Notes: generated by a model from the letters alone, not told the origin. Numbered from the stretch's first letter, positions 38,076-47,750 are shown. The stretch: DNA of 64,000 nt from Streptomyces canus (GCF_030816965.1 NZ_JAUSYQ010000002.1:10096001-10160000); one strand, 5' to 3'. Program-made: numbers and translations.

Positions 38076-39622
38076 GCGTGCCGGGCCGTGGACGGGGGCA
38101 GGGCCGAGGCCGCCCGGGTGAGTTCGGTGACGGTCAGGGCGGGGCCGCTCAGCTCCGCCGTCACGGCCCCGCGCACGAAGACCAGGGTGCGTCGGCAGAG
38201 GCTCGCCACCTCCTCGAAGTCGGTGGACAGCAGCAGGACCGCGAGGCCCGCTTCCAGTGCCTCCTGGAGCAGACGGTGGATCGCGGCCTTGGCGCCGATG
38301 TCGACGCTCGCGGTCGGCTCCTCCAGGATCAGCAGCCGCAGGTCCGACCGCAGCCAGCGGCCGATCATGACCTTCTGCTGGTTGCCGCCGGACAGGGTGG
38401 CGATGGCTGTCTCGGTGTCCTGGGGGCGCACCGCGAACCGTTCGATCAGGGCCGCGGCCCGGGCCCGTTCGCTGCGGGGGCCGATCCAGCGCGGTGCGGG
38501 CGGGCCTCCGGCGCCGGGATTGGCCAGGAGGTTCTCCCGTACGGTCAGCTCGGCGAGGCAGCCCTCACGCAGCCGGTCGCTCGGTACGAGGCCGACCCCG
38601 AGGGCGACGGCCTCCGCGACGGTGCGGGGGCGGTACGGCCGGCCGTGCAGCACGGCCCGCCCGTCCAGGAGGGGCCGGGCGCCGGCGAGGGCGCGGCCCA
38701 GGTCCATGTGCCCGGCTCCGGAGAGGCCGACCAGTCCGAGGACCTCTCCGGTCCCCAGTTCGAGGCTGACGGGCCCGGTTCTCGCGGTGCGCACGCCGTC
38801 GAGGGTCAGGGCGGGTGGCGCGTCAGCCGGGGTTCTGGCGGTGCGGTGGGGGGCTGGTTCGTCCACCTCGCCGACGATGTCGTGGACCAGCCGGGCCGGG
38901 CTGCGGCCGGCCAGCGGGCCGTGGCTGACGAGACGGCCGTCGCGCAGGACGGCGAAGACGTCGGCGACCCGGTAGACCTCGTCCAGGCGGTGGCTGACGT
39001 AGAGGATGGCGTGCCCTCGATCGCGCAGGTCGTGCAGGACACGGAAGAGCCGGGCGCTGTCCGCGGCGGGCAGGCGGGCGGTCGGCTCGTCGAGGACGAC
39101 GACACGTGCGCGTGCCGCCAGCGCCCGGGCGATGGCGACCAGCGAGCGGTCGGCCGGCGCGAGTCCGGAGACCGGGGCGCCGGGGTCGAGGCGGGCGGAG
39201 ACAATCTGCAGGGCGTCGGCGCAGCGCTCGCGGGTGCGCCGCCAGGAGATCAGCCCGGACCGGCGCGCGTACCCCGCGGTCAGGGCGAGGTTCTCGGCGA
39301 CCGTCATCCACTCCACGAGCCCGAGGTCCTGGTGGATGAAGGACATGCTCCGGGTGGCGGTCGGGCTGCCGAGCGGCTCTCCGGCGACGGTGATCTGTCC
39401 CGCGTCGGCGTCGTGGACTCCGGCGAGGATCTTGATGAGGGTTGATTTCCCGGCGCCGTTCGGCCCGAGCAGGGCCAGGACACTGCCGGGGTGGACGTCC
39501 AGATCGACCCCGCCCAGCGCGACCGTGCCGCCGAACCGTTTGCTGAGCCCGCGGATACGGACCAGGGGTTCGGGCCCGAAGGGCGAAGCCGCCTTCGTCG
39601 GCATGTCGGAAGCGTCGCACAC
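38072..39622 (-). CDS. Ribose-type sugar ABC ATPase (two fused domains)
   Basis: A 510-516-residue duplicated ATPase. The first domain has GPNGAGKST, then VVLDEPTARLP. The second has a degenerate Walker A (GLVGLSGAGHMDLGR), the signature LSGGNQQKVMI and LLILEEPTASVDIG, a pattern normal for RbsA proteins. The first-domain LSGG signature is weak (GLAPADRSLVAIA). The start is uncertain: GTG at 39622 lies close to a possible -10 (TAGTTT) and could be leaderless; ATG at 39604 is the alternative. It drives the sugar importer. Confidence 0.9.
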   Translation of the reverse strand: MCDASDMPTKAASPFGPEPLVRIRGLSKRFGGTVALGGVDLDVHPGSVLALLGPNGAGKSTLIKILAGVHDADAGQITVAGEPLGSPTATRSMSFIHQDLGLVEWMTVAENLALTAGYARRSGLISWRRTRERCADALQIVSARLDPGAPVSGLAPADRSLVAIARALAARARVVVLDEPTARLPAADSARLFRVLHDLRDRGHAILYVSHRLDEVYRVADVFAVLRDGRLVSHGPLAGRSPARLVHDIVGEVDEPAPHRTARTPADAPPALTLDGVRTARTGPVSLELGTGEVLGLVGLSGAGHMDLGRALAGARPLLDGRAVLHGRPYRPRTVAEAVALGVGLVPSDRLREGCLAELTVRENLLANPGAGGPPAPRWIGPRSERARAAALIERFAVRPQDTETAIATLSGGNQQKVMIGRWLRSDLRLLILEEPTASVDIGAKAAIHRLLQEALEAGLAVLLLSTDFEEVASLCRRTLVFVRGAVTAELSGPALTVTELTRAASALPPSTARHA

Positions 39623-39723
39623 CTGATCAAACTACAGCATTTCAGGCATATTTCGGATCGGCGCGACGCCGATGGGGCGACCTTCTGGACGGGAAAGGGG
39701 TCGGCATGGGGCCGGTCGCCTCG

Positions 39724-42700
39724 TCACGCGGCGTCGAGCCCGCATTCGGCCCAGATGACCTTGCCCTCCGGCAGGTAGCGCGTGCCCCAGCTCTGCGAGA
39801 GCTGCGCGACGAGGAAGAGCCCGCGGCCGCCCTCGTCGGTACTGGCCGCTCGGCGCAGGTGCGGGGCGGTGTTGCTGGCGTCGGAGACCTCACAGATCAG
39901 GGTCCGGCCGTAGAGCAGCCGTACCCGGATGGGCTCGGCGCCGTGCCGGATGGCGTTGGTGATCAGCTCGCTGAGTATCAGCTCCGCGGCGAACGCGGCC
40001 TCGTCGAGTCCCCGGTCGGACAGCCACCGCATGGCGGACGCCCGGACCTCGCCGACGAGGGCCGGGTCGGCGGACATCTCCCAGTCGGCGATCCGCTCGG
40101 GGTCCAGGGCGTGGACACGGGCGACGAGCAGGGCGATGTCGTCGTGCGGGTGTGCGGGTGCGACGGTGTCCAGGACCGCCTGGCAGGTCTCCTCGGGGGC
40201 GCGCTCGGGGCGGGCCAGGGCCTCGCGCAGCTGCTCCAGGACTACGTCGACGTCACGGTGCCGGTCCTCGATGAGCCCGTCGGTGTACATGACCAGCTGG
40301 CTGCCCGCGGGGAGGTCGACCTCGGCGGCGTCGAAGGGCAGGCCTCCGAGGCCGAGCGGAGGCCCGGCGGGGAGCTCGGGGTAGGTCACGGTGCCGTCGG
40401 GGTGGACGAGCGCGGGCGGCGGGTGCCCGGCGCGGGCCATCAGGCATCGCTGCGAGGTCGGGTCGTAGATGGCGTAGAGGCAGGTCGCGCCGATGACGCC
40501 GGGGCCCTTGCCGTCCGGGTCCTCCCGGTCCAGGCGGCCCACGAGGTTGTCCAGGTGGGTGAGGACCTCGTCCGGCGGGAAGTCGAGCTCGGCGAAGCTG
40601 CGGGCGGCGGTGCGGAGGCGGCCCATGGTGGCGGCGGAGAGCATGCCGTGGCCGACGACGTCGCCGACGAGGAGCCCGACGCGGGAGCCGGACAGGGGGA
40701 TGACGTCATACCAGTCGCCGCCCACGTCGGACTCGGCGGGCAGGTAGCGATGGGCGACCTCGACGGCGTCCTGGTCGGGCAGGCCGTGTGGGAGGAGCCG
40801 GCGCTGGAGGGCCAGGACCATGCCGCGTTCGTGGGTGTAGCGCCGGGCGTTGTCGATGGACAGGGCGGCGCGGGAGGCGAGTTCCTGGGCCAGGGAGCGG
40901 TCGTCGTCCCCGAAGGAGGCGCCGGATCGGTAGAAGCTGGCGATGCCGAGGACGACACCGCGGGCGAGCAGCGGGACCGCGATGAGGGAGTGGACGTGGG
41001 TCAGCAGGCGCGCGGTGTGCTCGGGGTCCTGGGCGAGCCAGCCGGCGGCGGCCTTGAGGTCTGGTTCCAGCACGGCCTCGCCGCTGGTGAGACAGCGCAA
41101 CTGGGGCGCGGTCGGGCCGAAGTCGATGCGCTCGCCGGGCGGGGTGAAGGGCAGGCCCTCGCGGATGCCGTGGAGGACCGTACGGCGCAGGTCGGCGAGG
41201 GGATCGGCGGACTCCTCGCCGCGCAGTACGGCGTCGGGGAGGTCGATGGTGACGAAGTCGGCCAGTCCGGGGACCGCGGTCTCGGCCAGTTCCTCGGCGG
41301 TGCGGCGCACATCCAGGGTGGTGCCGATGCGGCTACTGGCCTCGGACAGCAGCTCCAGACGCCGACGGGCGGCCAGAGCGTAGGCCCCGACGTGCGGCTC
41401 CCCCAGCATCACCAGCGCCCGGGCCGGGAACGCCGCCTCGGACTGCTCATCCGCCGGGCCGCGGCTTCCGCGGGCCGTGAGGGGCGTGGCGGGCTCGGAA
41501 GCGCTCTGGCCCCCGCGGGCCGTGAGGGGCGTGGCGGGCTCGGTGGCGCCTTGACTTCTGTCGGTCGTGTGGGGCTCGGTGGCGCCTTGACTTCTGTCGG
41601 TCGTGTGGGGCTCGGTGGCGCCTTGACTTCTGTCGGTCGTGTTGGGCTCGGTGGCGCCTTGACTTCTGTCGGCCGTGTTGGGCTCGGTGGCGCCCTGACT
41701 TTTGCCGGCCATGCCGGGCCCGGCGGCCCGGTGGTGACCACCGGCCGCGTCCGGCTCGGCGGAACCCCGGCCACTGTCCCCCGCGACCGGGCCGACGGCG
41801 CGCCCGTCGCCTGCCGCCGATGGGGTTGCACCGGGCTCGGCGGGCGCGTGCGGTCCGGCCGGGCCTGCATCTCCGTCGGCGGTGATGACCGGGCCGGGGA
41901 CCGCGGCGAGGTGGCCGGGCGGCAGGATGATCGACGGGCGCGCGGCCGAGAGCGGAGCGGTGAGGGCGGGCAGCTCGTCCGTCTGGTGGGGTACGGCAAG
42001 CCGCTGTCCCACCAGGGCGCCCGGCAGCACGGCCTCGACGGCGATGCCCCGCACCCCGGAGCTGCTCGTCACCGGGCGGCTCATCAGGGTGACCCGTCGG
42101 CCGTCGGGAAGGGTCACCTCCACGGCACTCCGCTGCGCTCCGGAGATCAGCTCGGCGGCCTTCTCCCTCAGGATCGCCTCGTCACGGGAACGGAACTCGT
42201 TCGCCAGCGCGTCCATCGCCACGCCGCGATGCGGACCGTCGGTTCCGGCCCCGGCGGCCAGGTACGTCCGCAACAGGGCGCCCTCGTGCGCGGAACTCTG
42301 CGCCAGCAGCCGCCGTTCAATGCCCTCCGCCGCTCTGCGGATGGCGACGCCCAGGACGGGCTGCTCGAAACCGCGCGGATAGCCGAGGCACAGGACGCCT
42401 TCGATGCGTCCGCTGAGCGGGTCCCGGACGGGCAGCGCGACGCAGGCGCTTTGCTGGGAGCGCTCCGCGAAGTGCTCGGCGCCGTAGACGCGGATGAGCC
42501 GCCGCTCCGCAAGGGCCAGCCCGATGCCGTTGGTGCCGGCGACCTGCTCGGCGAACACGAACCCGGGCTCGACCTGGATGGCCGGCAGGCTCCTGGCCAT
42601 TGACGGGTCCCCGAATCGGCGCAGCAGCACTGTCCCGTTCGCGTCGGCGACGGAGATGTTGACCTGGCTTCCGGCGAACGTGGCCTGCAGTCGGTCGAGC

Positions 42701-43017
42701 ACCGGCACAGCCGCCGCGACGATACGACCGCCCGGGTCGAAATCCCCCCGGTAGGGCAGGTCGAGCGTGTCGGGCGACAGGCCGAGGGAGCGGCAGCGCT
42801 GCCACGAGTTCAGGATGGACGTCCGTACGCCCTCCGCGACCGGCTCGCCCTGCAGGAACAGCTCACGCGGACTGGCGGGCCCCGTGCCGTCCGTCGCACG
42901 TCCCGCAGGCTTGCGTTCCTCGCCGGACCGAACCACGCTTCGCCTCACTTGCGCCCGCGACAATTCGCTGCTCGGAAGAGAGTCTGGCATTGATGAGGAT
43001 ACGGGCATTACGGTCAC
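39724..43017 (-). CDS. GAF/SpoIIE/HATPase regulatory phosphatase
   Basis: A 1097-residue cytoplasmic signalling protein. Residues about 50-270 resemble the N-terminal sensor of AcoR/DhaR-type activators (NSWQRCRSLGLSP, FVFAEQVAGTNGIGLAL). Residues 300-370 may be another small sensor. A low-complexity repeat tract follows (about 430-510). A second GAF domain spans about 520-690 (RIGTTLDVRRTAEELA ... SLIAVPLLARG). The PP2C/SpoIIE phosphatase follows (VGGDWYDVIPL, LLVGDVVGHGMLSA, VMYTDGLIEDR, HPHDDIALLV). A histidine-kinase-like ATPase ends it (ELITNAIRHGA, DEGGRGLFLV). Such proteins control anti-sigma-factor partners in Streptomyces stress responses. Confidence 0.92.
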   Translation of the reverse strand: MTVMPVSSSMPDSLPSSELSRAQVRRSVVRSGEERKPAGRATDGTGPASPRELFLQGEPVAEGVRTSILNSWQRCRSLGLSPDTLDLPYRGDFDPGGRIVAAAVPVLDRLQATFAGSQVNISVADANGTVLLRRFGDPSMARSLPAIQVEPGFVFAEQVAGTNGIGLALAERRLIRVYGAEHFAERSQQSACVALPVRDPLSGRIEGVLCLGYPRGFEQPVLGVAIRRAAEGIERRLLAQSSAHEGALLRTYLAAGAGTDGPHRGVAMDALANEFRSRDEAILREKAAELISGAQRSAVEVTLPDGRRVTLMSRPVTSSSGVRGIAVEAVLPGALVGQRLAVPHQTDELPALTAPLSAARPSIILPPGHLAAVPGPVITADGDAGPAGPHAPAEPGATPSAAGDGRAVGPVAGDSGRGSAEPDAAGGHHRAAGPGMAGKSQGATEPNTADRSQGATEPNTTDRSQGATEPHTTDRSQGATEPHTTDRSQGATEPATPLTARGGQSASEPATPLTARGSRGPADEQSEAAFPARALVMLGEPHVGAYALAARRRLELLSEASSRIGTTLDVRRTAEELAETAVPGLADFVTIDLPDAVLRGEESADPLADLRRTVLHGIREGLPFTPPGERIDFGPTAPQLRCLTSGEAVLEPDLKAAAGWLAQDPEHTARLLTHVHSLIAVPLLARGVVLGIASFYRSGASFGDDDRSLAQELASRAALSIDNARRYTHERGMVLALQRRLLPHGLPDQDAVEVAHRYLPAESDVGGDWYDVIPLSGSRVGLLVGDVVGHGMLSAATMGRLRTAARSFAELDFPPDEVLTHLDNLVGRLDREDPDGKGPGVIGATCLYAIYDPTSQRCLMARAGHPPPALVHPDGTVTYPELPAGPPLGLGGLPFDAAEVDLPAGSQLVMYTDGLIEDRHRDVDVVLEQLREALARPERAPEETCQAVLDTVAPAHPHDDIALLVARVHALDPERIADWEMSADPALVGEVRASAMRWLSDRGLDEAAFAAELILSELITNAIRHGAEPIRVRLLYGRTLICEVSDASNTAPHLRRAASTDEGGRGLFLVAQLSQSWGTRYLPEGKVIWAECGLDAA
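41470..41716 (-). repeat. In-frame tandem repeats in the phosphatase gene
   Basis: Five adjacent 36-bp units at 41537-41716 encode about five copies of QGATEPxTxDRS; the last is degenerate. Next to them, a 45-bp period unit at 41470-41543 occurs twice and encodes EPATPLTARG plus five more residues. Both keep frame. They fall in the linker between the sensor part and the second GAF domain. Copy-number change would lengthen or shorten the linker without a frameshift. Confidence 0.85.
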
Positions 43018-43421
43018 GCGTCACGGAGCGCCCGTGCCACACGGCCCGGTGACCGGCGGACCGCGGCGGGCGGGCGGCACTCGCCCAGGAAACTCGGACA
43101 CACCTTCCGATCCGGATGGTCCCTGTTGGGGCCCACCAGGCACACCGGCTGCCACATGCCGAGCCCGGTCGGCCGTCCAGTGCCGGCAGGGTCGCGTGGG
43201 GGCGGGACGAGGGCGGGAGGATGTGGTCGCGACCGTGGCCTGGGGTTGCGCCCACGTGTTTCGGCGGATGCCGCCCTGAGTGTTGCGGTAAATGTTGCGC
43301 GAAGCTTCCGGCGTCCCGGAGTTTTCCAGGTCGGCTCAGCGTTCGCGTCTGCTCGGGGTGCGCTCGCCGGTGTTGCGCGCCGGGCGGGGCCGCCGGGCCT
43401 CCGATGGTGTGGTAGCCGGGG
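43018..43421. other. No recognisable gene
   Basis: About 400 bases upstream of the phosphatase. It should contain that gene's promoter. Overlapping frames on both strands have no family match. Confidence 0.45.
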
Positions 43422-43825
43422 TCAGGAGTCGTCGGGGGTGGAGTCGGCGATGTGGTCGATGGCGCGCACGTGGGCGAGCAGGCGGCTAAGTCGATGATGT
43501 GGAGCTGGGTGTCGGGCTGGCAGTGGGTGCAGGCGCGCAGTCCGTCGGCCAGGAGGCGGCGGGCTTCGTCGCGGCTGACGGGGCGGCGGCGGGAGCCGAT
43601 CATGTGGCAGGTGCCGGCGTGGACCTGGACGGGCGGCTTGCCGGTGCCGATGCCGACTTCGACGACCCACTCCGGCGGCCGCGGCCGGCTCTTGTGGCCG
43701 TGTGCGGCTTCTGCCGTGCGGCGTTCCAGCAGGGCGATCTTGCGGTCGATGCGGTTCAGCCACAGGGCATGCCACACCCGCAGGGTGTGCAGTCGCTCCA
43801 GGTCGGGCGGCAGGTCATCGAACAC
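43422..43825 (-). pseudogene. DUF6233-type protein, frameshifted near the end
   Basis: From ATG 43825 the frame reads MFDDLPPDLERLHTLRVWHA, RPPEWVVEVGIGTGKPPVQVH, CHMIGSRRRPVSRDEARRLL and ACTHCQPDTQLHIIDL. This is the Streptomyces family known as DUF6233, of unknown function. One base appears missing near 43488; the normal ending SRLLAHVRAIDHIADSTPDD lies in the next frame and stops at 43422. Without repair the frame runs on toward the neighbouring gene. It is divergent from the polymerase fragment. Confidence 0.68.
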
Positions 43826-43912
43826 ATTTTTGATTCTAGACTCAAGATCGAGACGTTGCGCCCTCGCGTGTTCGATTTAACGTTCGATAACGTGGTGGGG
43901 GAGGTGAGCACG

Positions 43913-44185
43913 ATGAGGACGCGGGCGACGGCGGACGGACAGGGCGTGGTGATGCACGTGCGCTGTGCGGACCGGCTGCCGGAGGAGACATACAGGCAGG
44001 TGCTGGAGGGAGCTGTCCGGGCTGTCGCCGGTGGTGCAGGCGCTGCCCCCGACCGCGGCGCTGGTGGATCTGCGCGGAGCGCTGCGCTACCACGGCGTCG
44101 ATGCCCGCAGGCTGGGGGAGGTCCTGCGGATCAGGACGATCTCCCGCCTCTGCGTCGACGTCCGCATCGGCATCGGCCCCTCCAG
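43913..44185 (+). pseudogene. Y-family DNA polymerase, N-terminal fragment
   Basis: From ATG 43913 (GGGGAGG 9 bases upstream) the frame reads VVMHVRCADRLPEETYRQVLEG, in two pieces, then needs a one-base correction near 44010 to continue as LSGLSPVVQALPPTAALVD, LRGALRYHGVDARRLGEVLR and VDVRIGIGPS. This is the palm start of an actinobacterial DinB/ImuB-like lesion-bypass polymerase. It stops matching at CTCCAG, 44180-44185. The rest of the gene resumes in frame at 50864, so a 6.7 kb insertion split it. A TCGAAC-N4-TTTTGA sequence at 43818-43833 faintly resembles a LexA box. Confidence 0.78.
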
Positions 44186-44360
44186 AAGCCGACAGGTTCG
44201 CGGATTCCTGAGGGCCCAAGACAGCGAACTGGCTGGCCACTTGAGCTCGAGACGGCGATCGTCCAGCCGGTTGAGGCAGCAGGGACTCGTACGGCCTGTG
44301 CTCGGGAGGGTGTGAAGGAGGCCGCGTGAGGCTTCGCCAGGGCGAAGGGCTCGGGAGCTC

Positions 44361-44450
44361 ATGGAGGTGATCGAGCGGTTTACTCCGCTCGCCCAGTCGT
44401 TGGCACCGTCGGCGGCCGTTGCCCAGGTAGGCGGCGCTCCAACGGCGCGT
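44361..44450 (+). pseudogene. Possible second Y-family polymerase scrap
   Basis: About 30 codons read MEVIERFTPLAQSLAP then SAAVAQVGGA, which resembles the same N-terminal segment of ImuB/DinB-like proteins (pattern: VxPVVEALPPDxAxADVxGAL). It lies just inside the left end of the insertion and breaks off before the AraC fragment. It is short, so the call is weak. Confidence 0.3.
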
Positions 44451-44800
44451 TGGCGGGCGGCAAGGGCCGCAGGGTCACGTACGCACGGTTCGTGGACTCC
44501 CTGGAGCTGCACTTCCGGGAACTGCACCGGGCTGCGGACTATGCCGGGCTGCTCGGCTGTTCGGTTCGTACCCTCAGCCGCGCGGCCCGGGACGCCACCG
44601 GCAAGGGGGTACGTGAGGTCATCGACGAGCGGCGCCTCCTCGAAGCCCGGCGCCTGCTGGGAGGCGCCTGGTGGGATGCCCGGGCTGTGGCCGTCCATCT
44701 CGGGTTCACCGATCCCGCGAACTTCGGCCGCTTCTTCCGTGGCCACACCGGTCTCACCCCGGCCGCCTTCGCGGCCCGCGAAGCCAGGACCGGCATGTGA
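44450..44800 (+). pseudogene. AraC-family regulator, C-terminal DNA-binding fragment
   Basis: A 116-residue frame carries both AraC helix-turn-helix units: ADYAGLLGCSVRTLSRAARD and DERRLLEARRLLGG, then AVAVHLGFTDPANFGRFFRG and LTPAAFAAR. The N-terminal sensor domain that full-length relatives have is missing, and the sequence before it belongs to other debris. The fragment might still bind DNA without a sensor. It faces the NTF2-like and oxidoreductase genes. Confidence 0.68.
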
Positions 44801-44963
44801 GGCGGGCGCGTGGGCGCGGCACAAGCCCGCATCCCCACGGCCTTGATCGCGTCCGGGGCGGGGGCCGGGCCGGGGTCGGCCGCCTTCTTGACGGCCTTGC
44901 TCCTTGATCGGTCCTTTCGCTGAGCATGCTGGTACCCGGCGGCGTTGCTTCGGGTTCTCCCGG

Positions 44964-45395
44964 TCAGGAAGCGATCTTTTCCGTCACGGTCTGGGAGAAC
45001 GCCCAGTTGGAGTGCGCGATGCGCCACTGGTTGTCGATGAGGCGGTAACCGTGGGTGGCGTTCCAGGCGCGCAGCTGCTTGTCCTTGCCGTTCTCGTCGA
45101 GAACGTAGGTGTTCAGGTTGTACGCCAGGACAGCGAAGTCACCGCTGTCGCTGACGTGAACCTGCGGGTTGAGGTACTCGCTGCGCACGATGTGCGGGTT
45201 GGAGTAGATGGAGTCGATCCATGCGATGACCTTGTCCCGGCCGACCACGATGTTCTCGAGGATCGGGTCGAAATAGCTGACCTCGTCGGCGAACGCGTCG
45301 AGGTAGCCGCCGTTGTCGCCGACGCTCCACCGCTCGTTGAAGGACTTCTCCAGTTCCAGGATGGTCTTGCTGATTTCTTCCTTGTTGACGCCCAT
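44964..45395 (-). CDS. NTF2-like / SnoaL-type protein
   Basis: A 143-residue small alpha+beta protein of the nuclear-transport-factor-2 fold: ILELEKSFNERWSVGDNGGYLDAF (seen in pieces), VSYFDPILENIVVGRDKV, and a C-terminal sheet HGYRLIDNQWRIAHSNWAFS. Such proteins are small-molecule isomerases, hydrolases or binding proteins, often next to oxidoreductases. GAGA lies upstream of ATG 45395. The GC content looks lower and codon use is less extreme than nearby, as in EEISKTILELEKSF. The enzyme activity is not known. Confidence 0.82.
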   Translation of the reverse strand: MGVNKEEISKTILELEKSFNERWSVGDNGGYLDAFADEVSYFDPILENIVVGRDKVIAWIDSIYSNPHIVRSEYLNPQVHVSDSGDFAVLAYNLNTYVLDENGKDKQLRAWNATHGYRLIDNQWRIAHSNWAFSQTVTEKIAS

Positions 45396-45457
45396 GACAG
45401 TCTCTTTTCGTTCTTGCCGCCGCAGCCGGCTCCGGTCGGCGCGGATGGGTGTGTTTC

Positions 45458-45660
45458 TCAGTCGTCGAGCAGCACCACGTGCTTGCCGGCGTGGTGCCGG
45501 ACTCGACGTCGGCCTGGGCATCGCGAACCTGCTCCAGGCCGTGGTAGACCTTCGCGACCGGGGCCTTGAGCCGCCCGGCGGCGATGGCCTGCAGTTGCTG
45601 CTGGAACACCTGCGCGGGCAGGTCGGTGGCCCCGCCCGCTGCGGCCCGGGGCGAGGTGTT
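45458..45660 (-). pseudogene. Quinone oxidoreductase / zinc-type dehydrogenase tail
   Basis: The minus strand reads VFQQQLQAIAAGRLKAP, VAKVYHGLEQVRDAQADVES and, one frame over, GKHVVLLDD before the stop at 45458. This is the end of a medium-chain quinone reductase (AEIFxxQLxxIAAGR ... GLEEVxxAHxxLE ... GKHVVxLDD). All of the NADPH-binding domain is missing. It is 62 bases upstream of the NTF2-like gene. Confidence 0.62.
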
Positions 45661-45926
45661 CGCCGCAGCACCTCTCGATCCTCTGTCGACATCCGGCGAA
45701 TCGCTCAGGCAGTTGCGGACATCTGGTTGTCAATGGGGGACACCGGGTGAAGCCCCCGCGATCGCAGGGCTTCGAGCCCCCTCATGCCGGCTGGGGAAGC
45801 GCTGAGCGCGCGCCCCGTCACCCGTTCGGTTCGGCCGGAACGGTTGTGGAGTGGTTCGGCCAGGAGGGATCGGCCCGAGGCGTCCTGGTCAGGCCGCCGG
45901 GCGGCGGGGGAGGGGACGCGGGCCTG

Positions 45927-46835
45927 TCACCGGTGCTGTGCGGTGCGCAGCTCGTCGGTGTACCGGGCGAGGGCGTCTTCGGCTTGGGGGACGGGGCCGA
46001 ACAGCTGCTCCTGGCGGCGGGGGTCGGCGACGTAGCGGCCGGTTTCGAACCAGCGGAACATCGCGGCCAGGTCCTTGATCAGGGGCATGAAGCGGCCGGC
46101 GACGGCTCCTGCGGCGCGGGCGACGGCGGACGGGATGGCCACCACCTTGATCTTCTTCCCGGCCCGGCGGCCCATCAGGTCGGCCATCTCGCGCATGCTG
46201 ACCGGACGGTCCCAGCCGATGTCGATCCGCTCACCGGCCTCGGCGTCGGCGTCGACGGCGGCTGCCAGGTAGGCCGCGAGGTCGGAGGTGTGGACGAAGG
46301 TCAGCGGGACGGTGGCCTTGCCGATCCACACCATGCGGCCCTTGTCGACAGGGTCGCCCGCCATGCTCGCGACCTGGTCGAGGAACGCCCCAGGTCGCAG
46401 TGCGACGAAGGGGACGCCGAGCTGTTCGAGCTTGTCCTCGGCGAGCTTCTTGTGCCAGAAGTGCGGGACCTGGGGCGTCTGGTCGCTGGTGAGGATGCTG
46501 GTCAGGACGAACCGCCGGATGCCGGTGCGGTGGGCGGCCTCGGCGAGGTTGGCGTTGCCGATGGTGTCGATGTCGTGGGCGTTCTTGCCGCCGCGGGTGT
46601 AGCCGGCGGCGGTGGTGATGACGGCGTCGGCGCCGTTCATGGCGGCGACGAGCGAGTCGAGGTCGAGCATGTCGCCGCGGGCGATCTCGACACCCCGGCT
46701 TTCCAGCTTGCTGGCGTCGGTGGTCGGCCGGACCAGGGCGCGGACGTTCTTGCCGCGCCCCAGCAGTTCGTCGACGACCTTGCCGCCGAGGGAGCCGGTC
46801 GCGCCGACGACGAGGACGGGCAGGGTGGTGGTCAT
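45927..46835 (-). CDS. NmrA-type NAD(P)-binding protein (atypical SDR)
   Basis: A 302-residue Rossmann-fold protein. The nucleotide site is VVGATGSLGGKVVDELL; GVEIARGDMLDLDSLVAAM, ADAVITTAAGYT and FVLTSILTS follow. It has no YxxxK active site in the classical place, which fits the NmrA/epimerase-like atypical group, acting as redox sensors or quinone reductases. A MTTTLP start at 46835 is chosen over one 18 bases upstream. Together with its neighbours it suggests an electrophile or quinone stress response. Confidence 0.85.
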   Translation of the reverse strand: MTTTLPVLVVGATGSLGGKVVDELLGRGKNVRALVRPTTDASKLESRGVEIARGDMLDLDSLVAAMNGADAVITTAAGYTRGGKNAHDIDTIGNANLAEAAHRTGIRRFVLTSILTSDQTPQVPHFWHKKLAEDKLEQLGVPFVALRPGAFLDQVASMAGDPVDKGRMVWIGKATVPLTFVHTSDLAAYLAAAVDADAEAGERIDIGWDRPVSMREMADLMGRRAGKKIKVVAIPSAVARAAGAVAGRFMPLIKDLAAMFRWFETGRYVADPRRQEQLFGPVPQAEDALARYTDELRTAQHR

Positions 46836-47259
46836 GGGGGTCTCACTTTCCATCAGGTCAGGAGTGGGGGATCAGGTGGCGCAGACGGGGGCGCCGTCGG
46901 CCCGGGTCGCTCAAGGGGCGGGCCTGTGATGGGCGGATCTGCGGCACGGGGCCACCGCCGGTCGGCAGGAGCTTGCAGGGGTTGACGGTGAACGGGACGC
47001 GGGGGATGCCGCCGTCCTCAGCCTGGCTGGCGAAGGGGAGGGGCTCGACATCCCCTTGGGAGGAGTGTTGCCCTTTCCCTGCCCCTTCCCCCGGACGAGT
47101 TCCGCCTGCCCGCACCGGGACAGCTCGCGCTTGCCCCTGACGCTGAGGACCCGCTCAGCCCGTTCTCCCTGACGTACCGGGGTGAGCGGGGCACCGCGCC
47201 GCATCCGCCGGCTCGGCTCACCGGACTTGTTCCGAAACCGGGGTGCAATCCGAGGGGAG
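46836..47259. other. No recognisable gene
   Basis: About 420 bases between the NmrA-type and MarR genes. One minus frame of 85 codons (VPFTVNPCKLLPTGGGPVP) is open but unknown. Possible debris of a deleted gene. Confidence 0.4.
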
Positions 47260-47739
47260 TTACTCAGACTCTTCCCGTGGCAGCGCGCGGCTGTTGATCG
47301 CGTCGGCGATGGCGTAGGCCGTGCGGACGAAGGACTCCGCCTGCTGCGCCGAGAGGTCCCGTGCGGAGGTCTCCTCCAGGGCCCGCCACATGGCTGCCAG
47401 GGGCTCGCGCATCGCCCGGCCCTTGTCGGTGAGGTGGACGACCATGACGCGCCGGTCATGTGCGGCCGGCTCACGGATGAGCAGGCCGGCGTCCTGCATG
47501 CGGCGAAGGGACTTGGAGACGGTGGAGTGGTCCAGGCCGACGCTGTCGAGCAGCTCGGACTGGGTCTGGCCGTCCCGGTCCAGGAGTTGCATCAGCAGCA
47601 GTTCCTGTCCCAGATGCAGGTCTATCTCGCGGAGCATGGCGGCGGCGTAGGCGCGGTGGGCGCGGGCGAGTTGGAAGATCGCGTAGCTCATCGGTCCTGC
47701 GCCGGCCGTCGTGGGCATGCGGGGTTCGGGGATGGGCAT
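47260..47739 (-). CDS. MarR-family transcriptional regulator
   Basis: A 159-residue winged-helix repressor: GQELLLMQLLDRDGQTQSEL, LDHSTVSKSLRRMQDAGLL (recognition helix), and wing REPAAHDRRVMVVHLTDKGRAM. GAGGAA precedes ATG 47739. MarR proteins respond to phenolics, quinones or oxidants, which fits the flanking old-yellow-enzyme tail and NmrA-type gene. The operator was not identified. Confidence 0.88.
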   Translation of the reverse strand: MPIPEPRMPTTAGAGPMSYAIFQLARAHRAYAAAMLREIDLHLGQELLLMQLLDRDGQTQSELLDSVGLDHSTVSKSLRRMQDAGLLIREPAAHDRRVMVVHLTDKGRAMREPLAAMWRALEETSARDLSAQQAESFVRTAYAIADAINSRALPREESE

Positions 47740-47750
47740 GGTTCGGTTCC

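Noticed and set aside
39706..42603. A 965-codon plus-strand ORF
   Set aside because: Antisense of the phosphatase gene; its repeats mirror the real repeat tract.
43818..43833. LexA box upstream of the polymerase
   Set aside because: TCGAAC is followed by TTTTGA in place of GTTCGA, so the second half is too weak to list as a site of its own.
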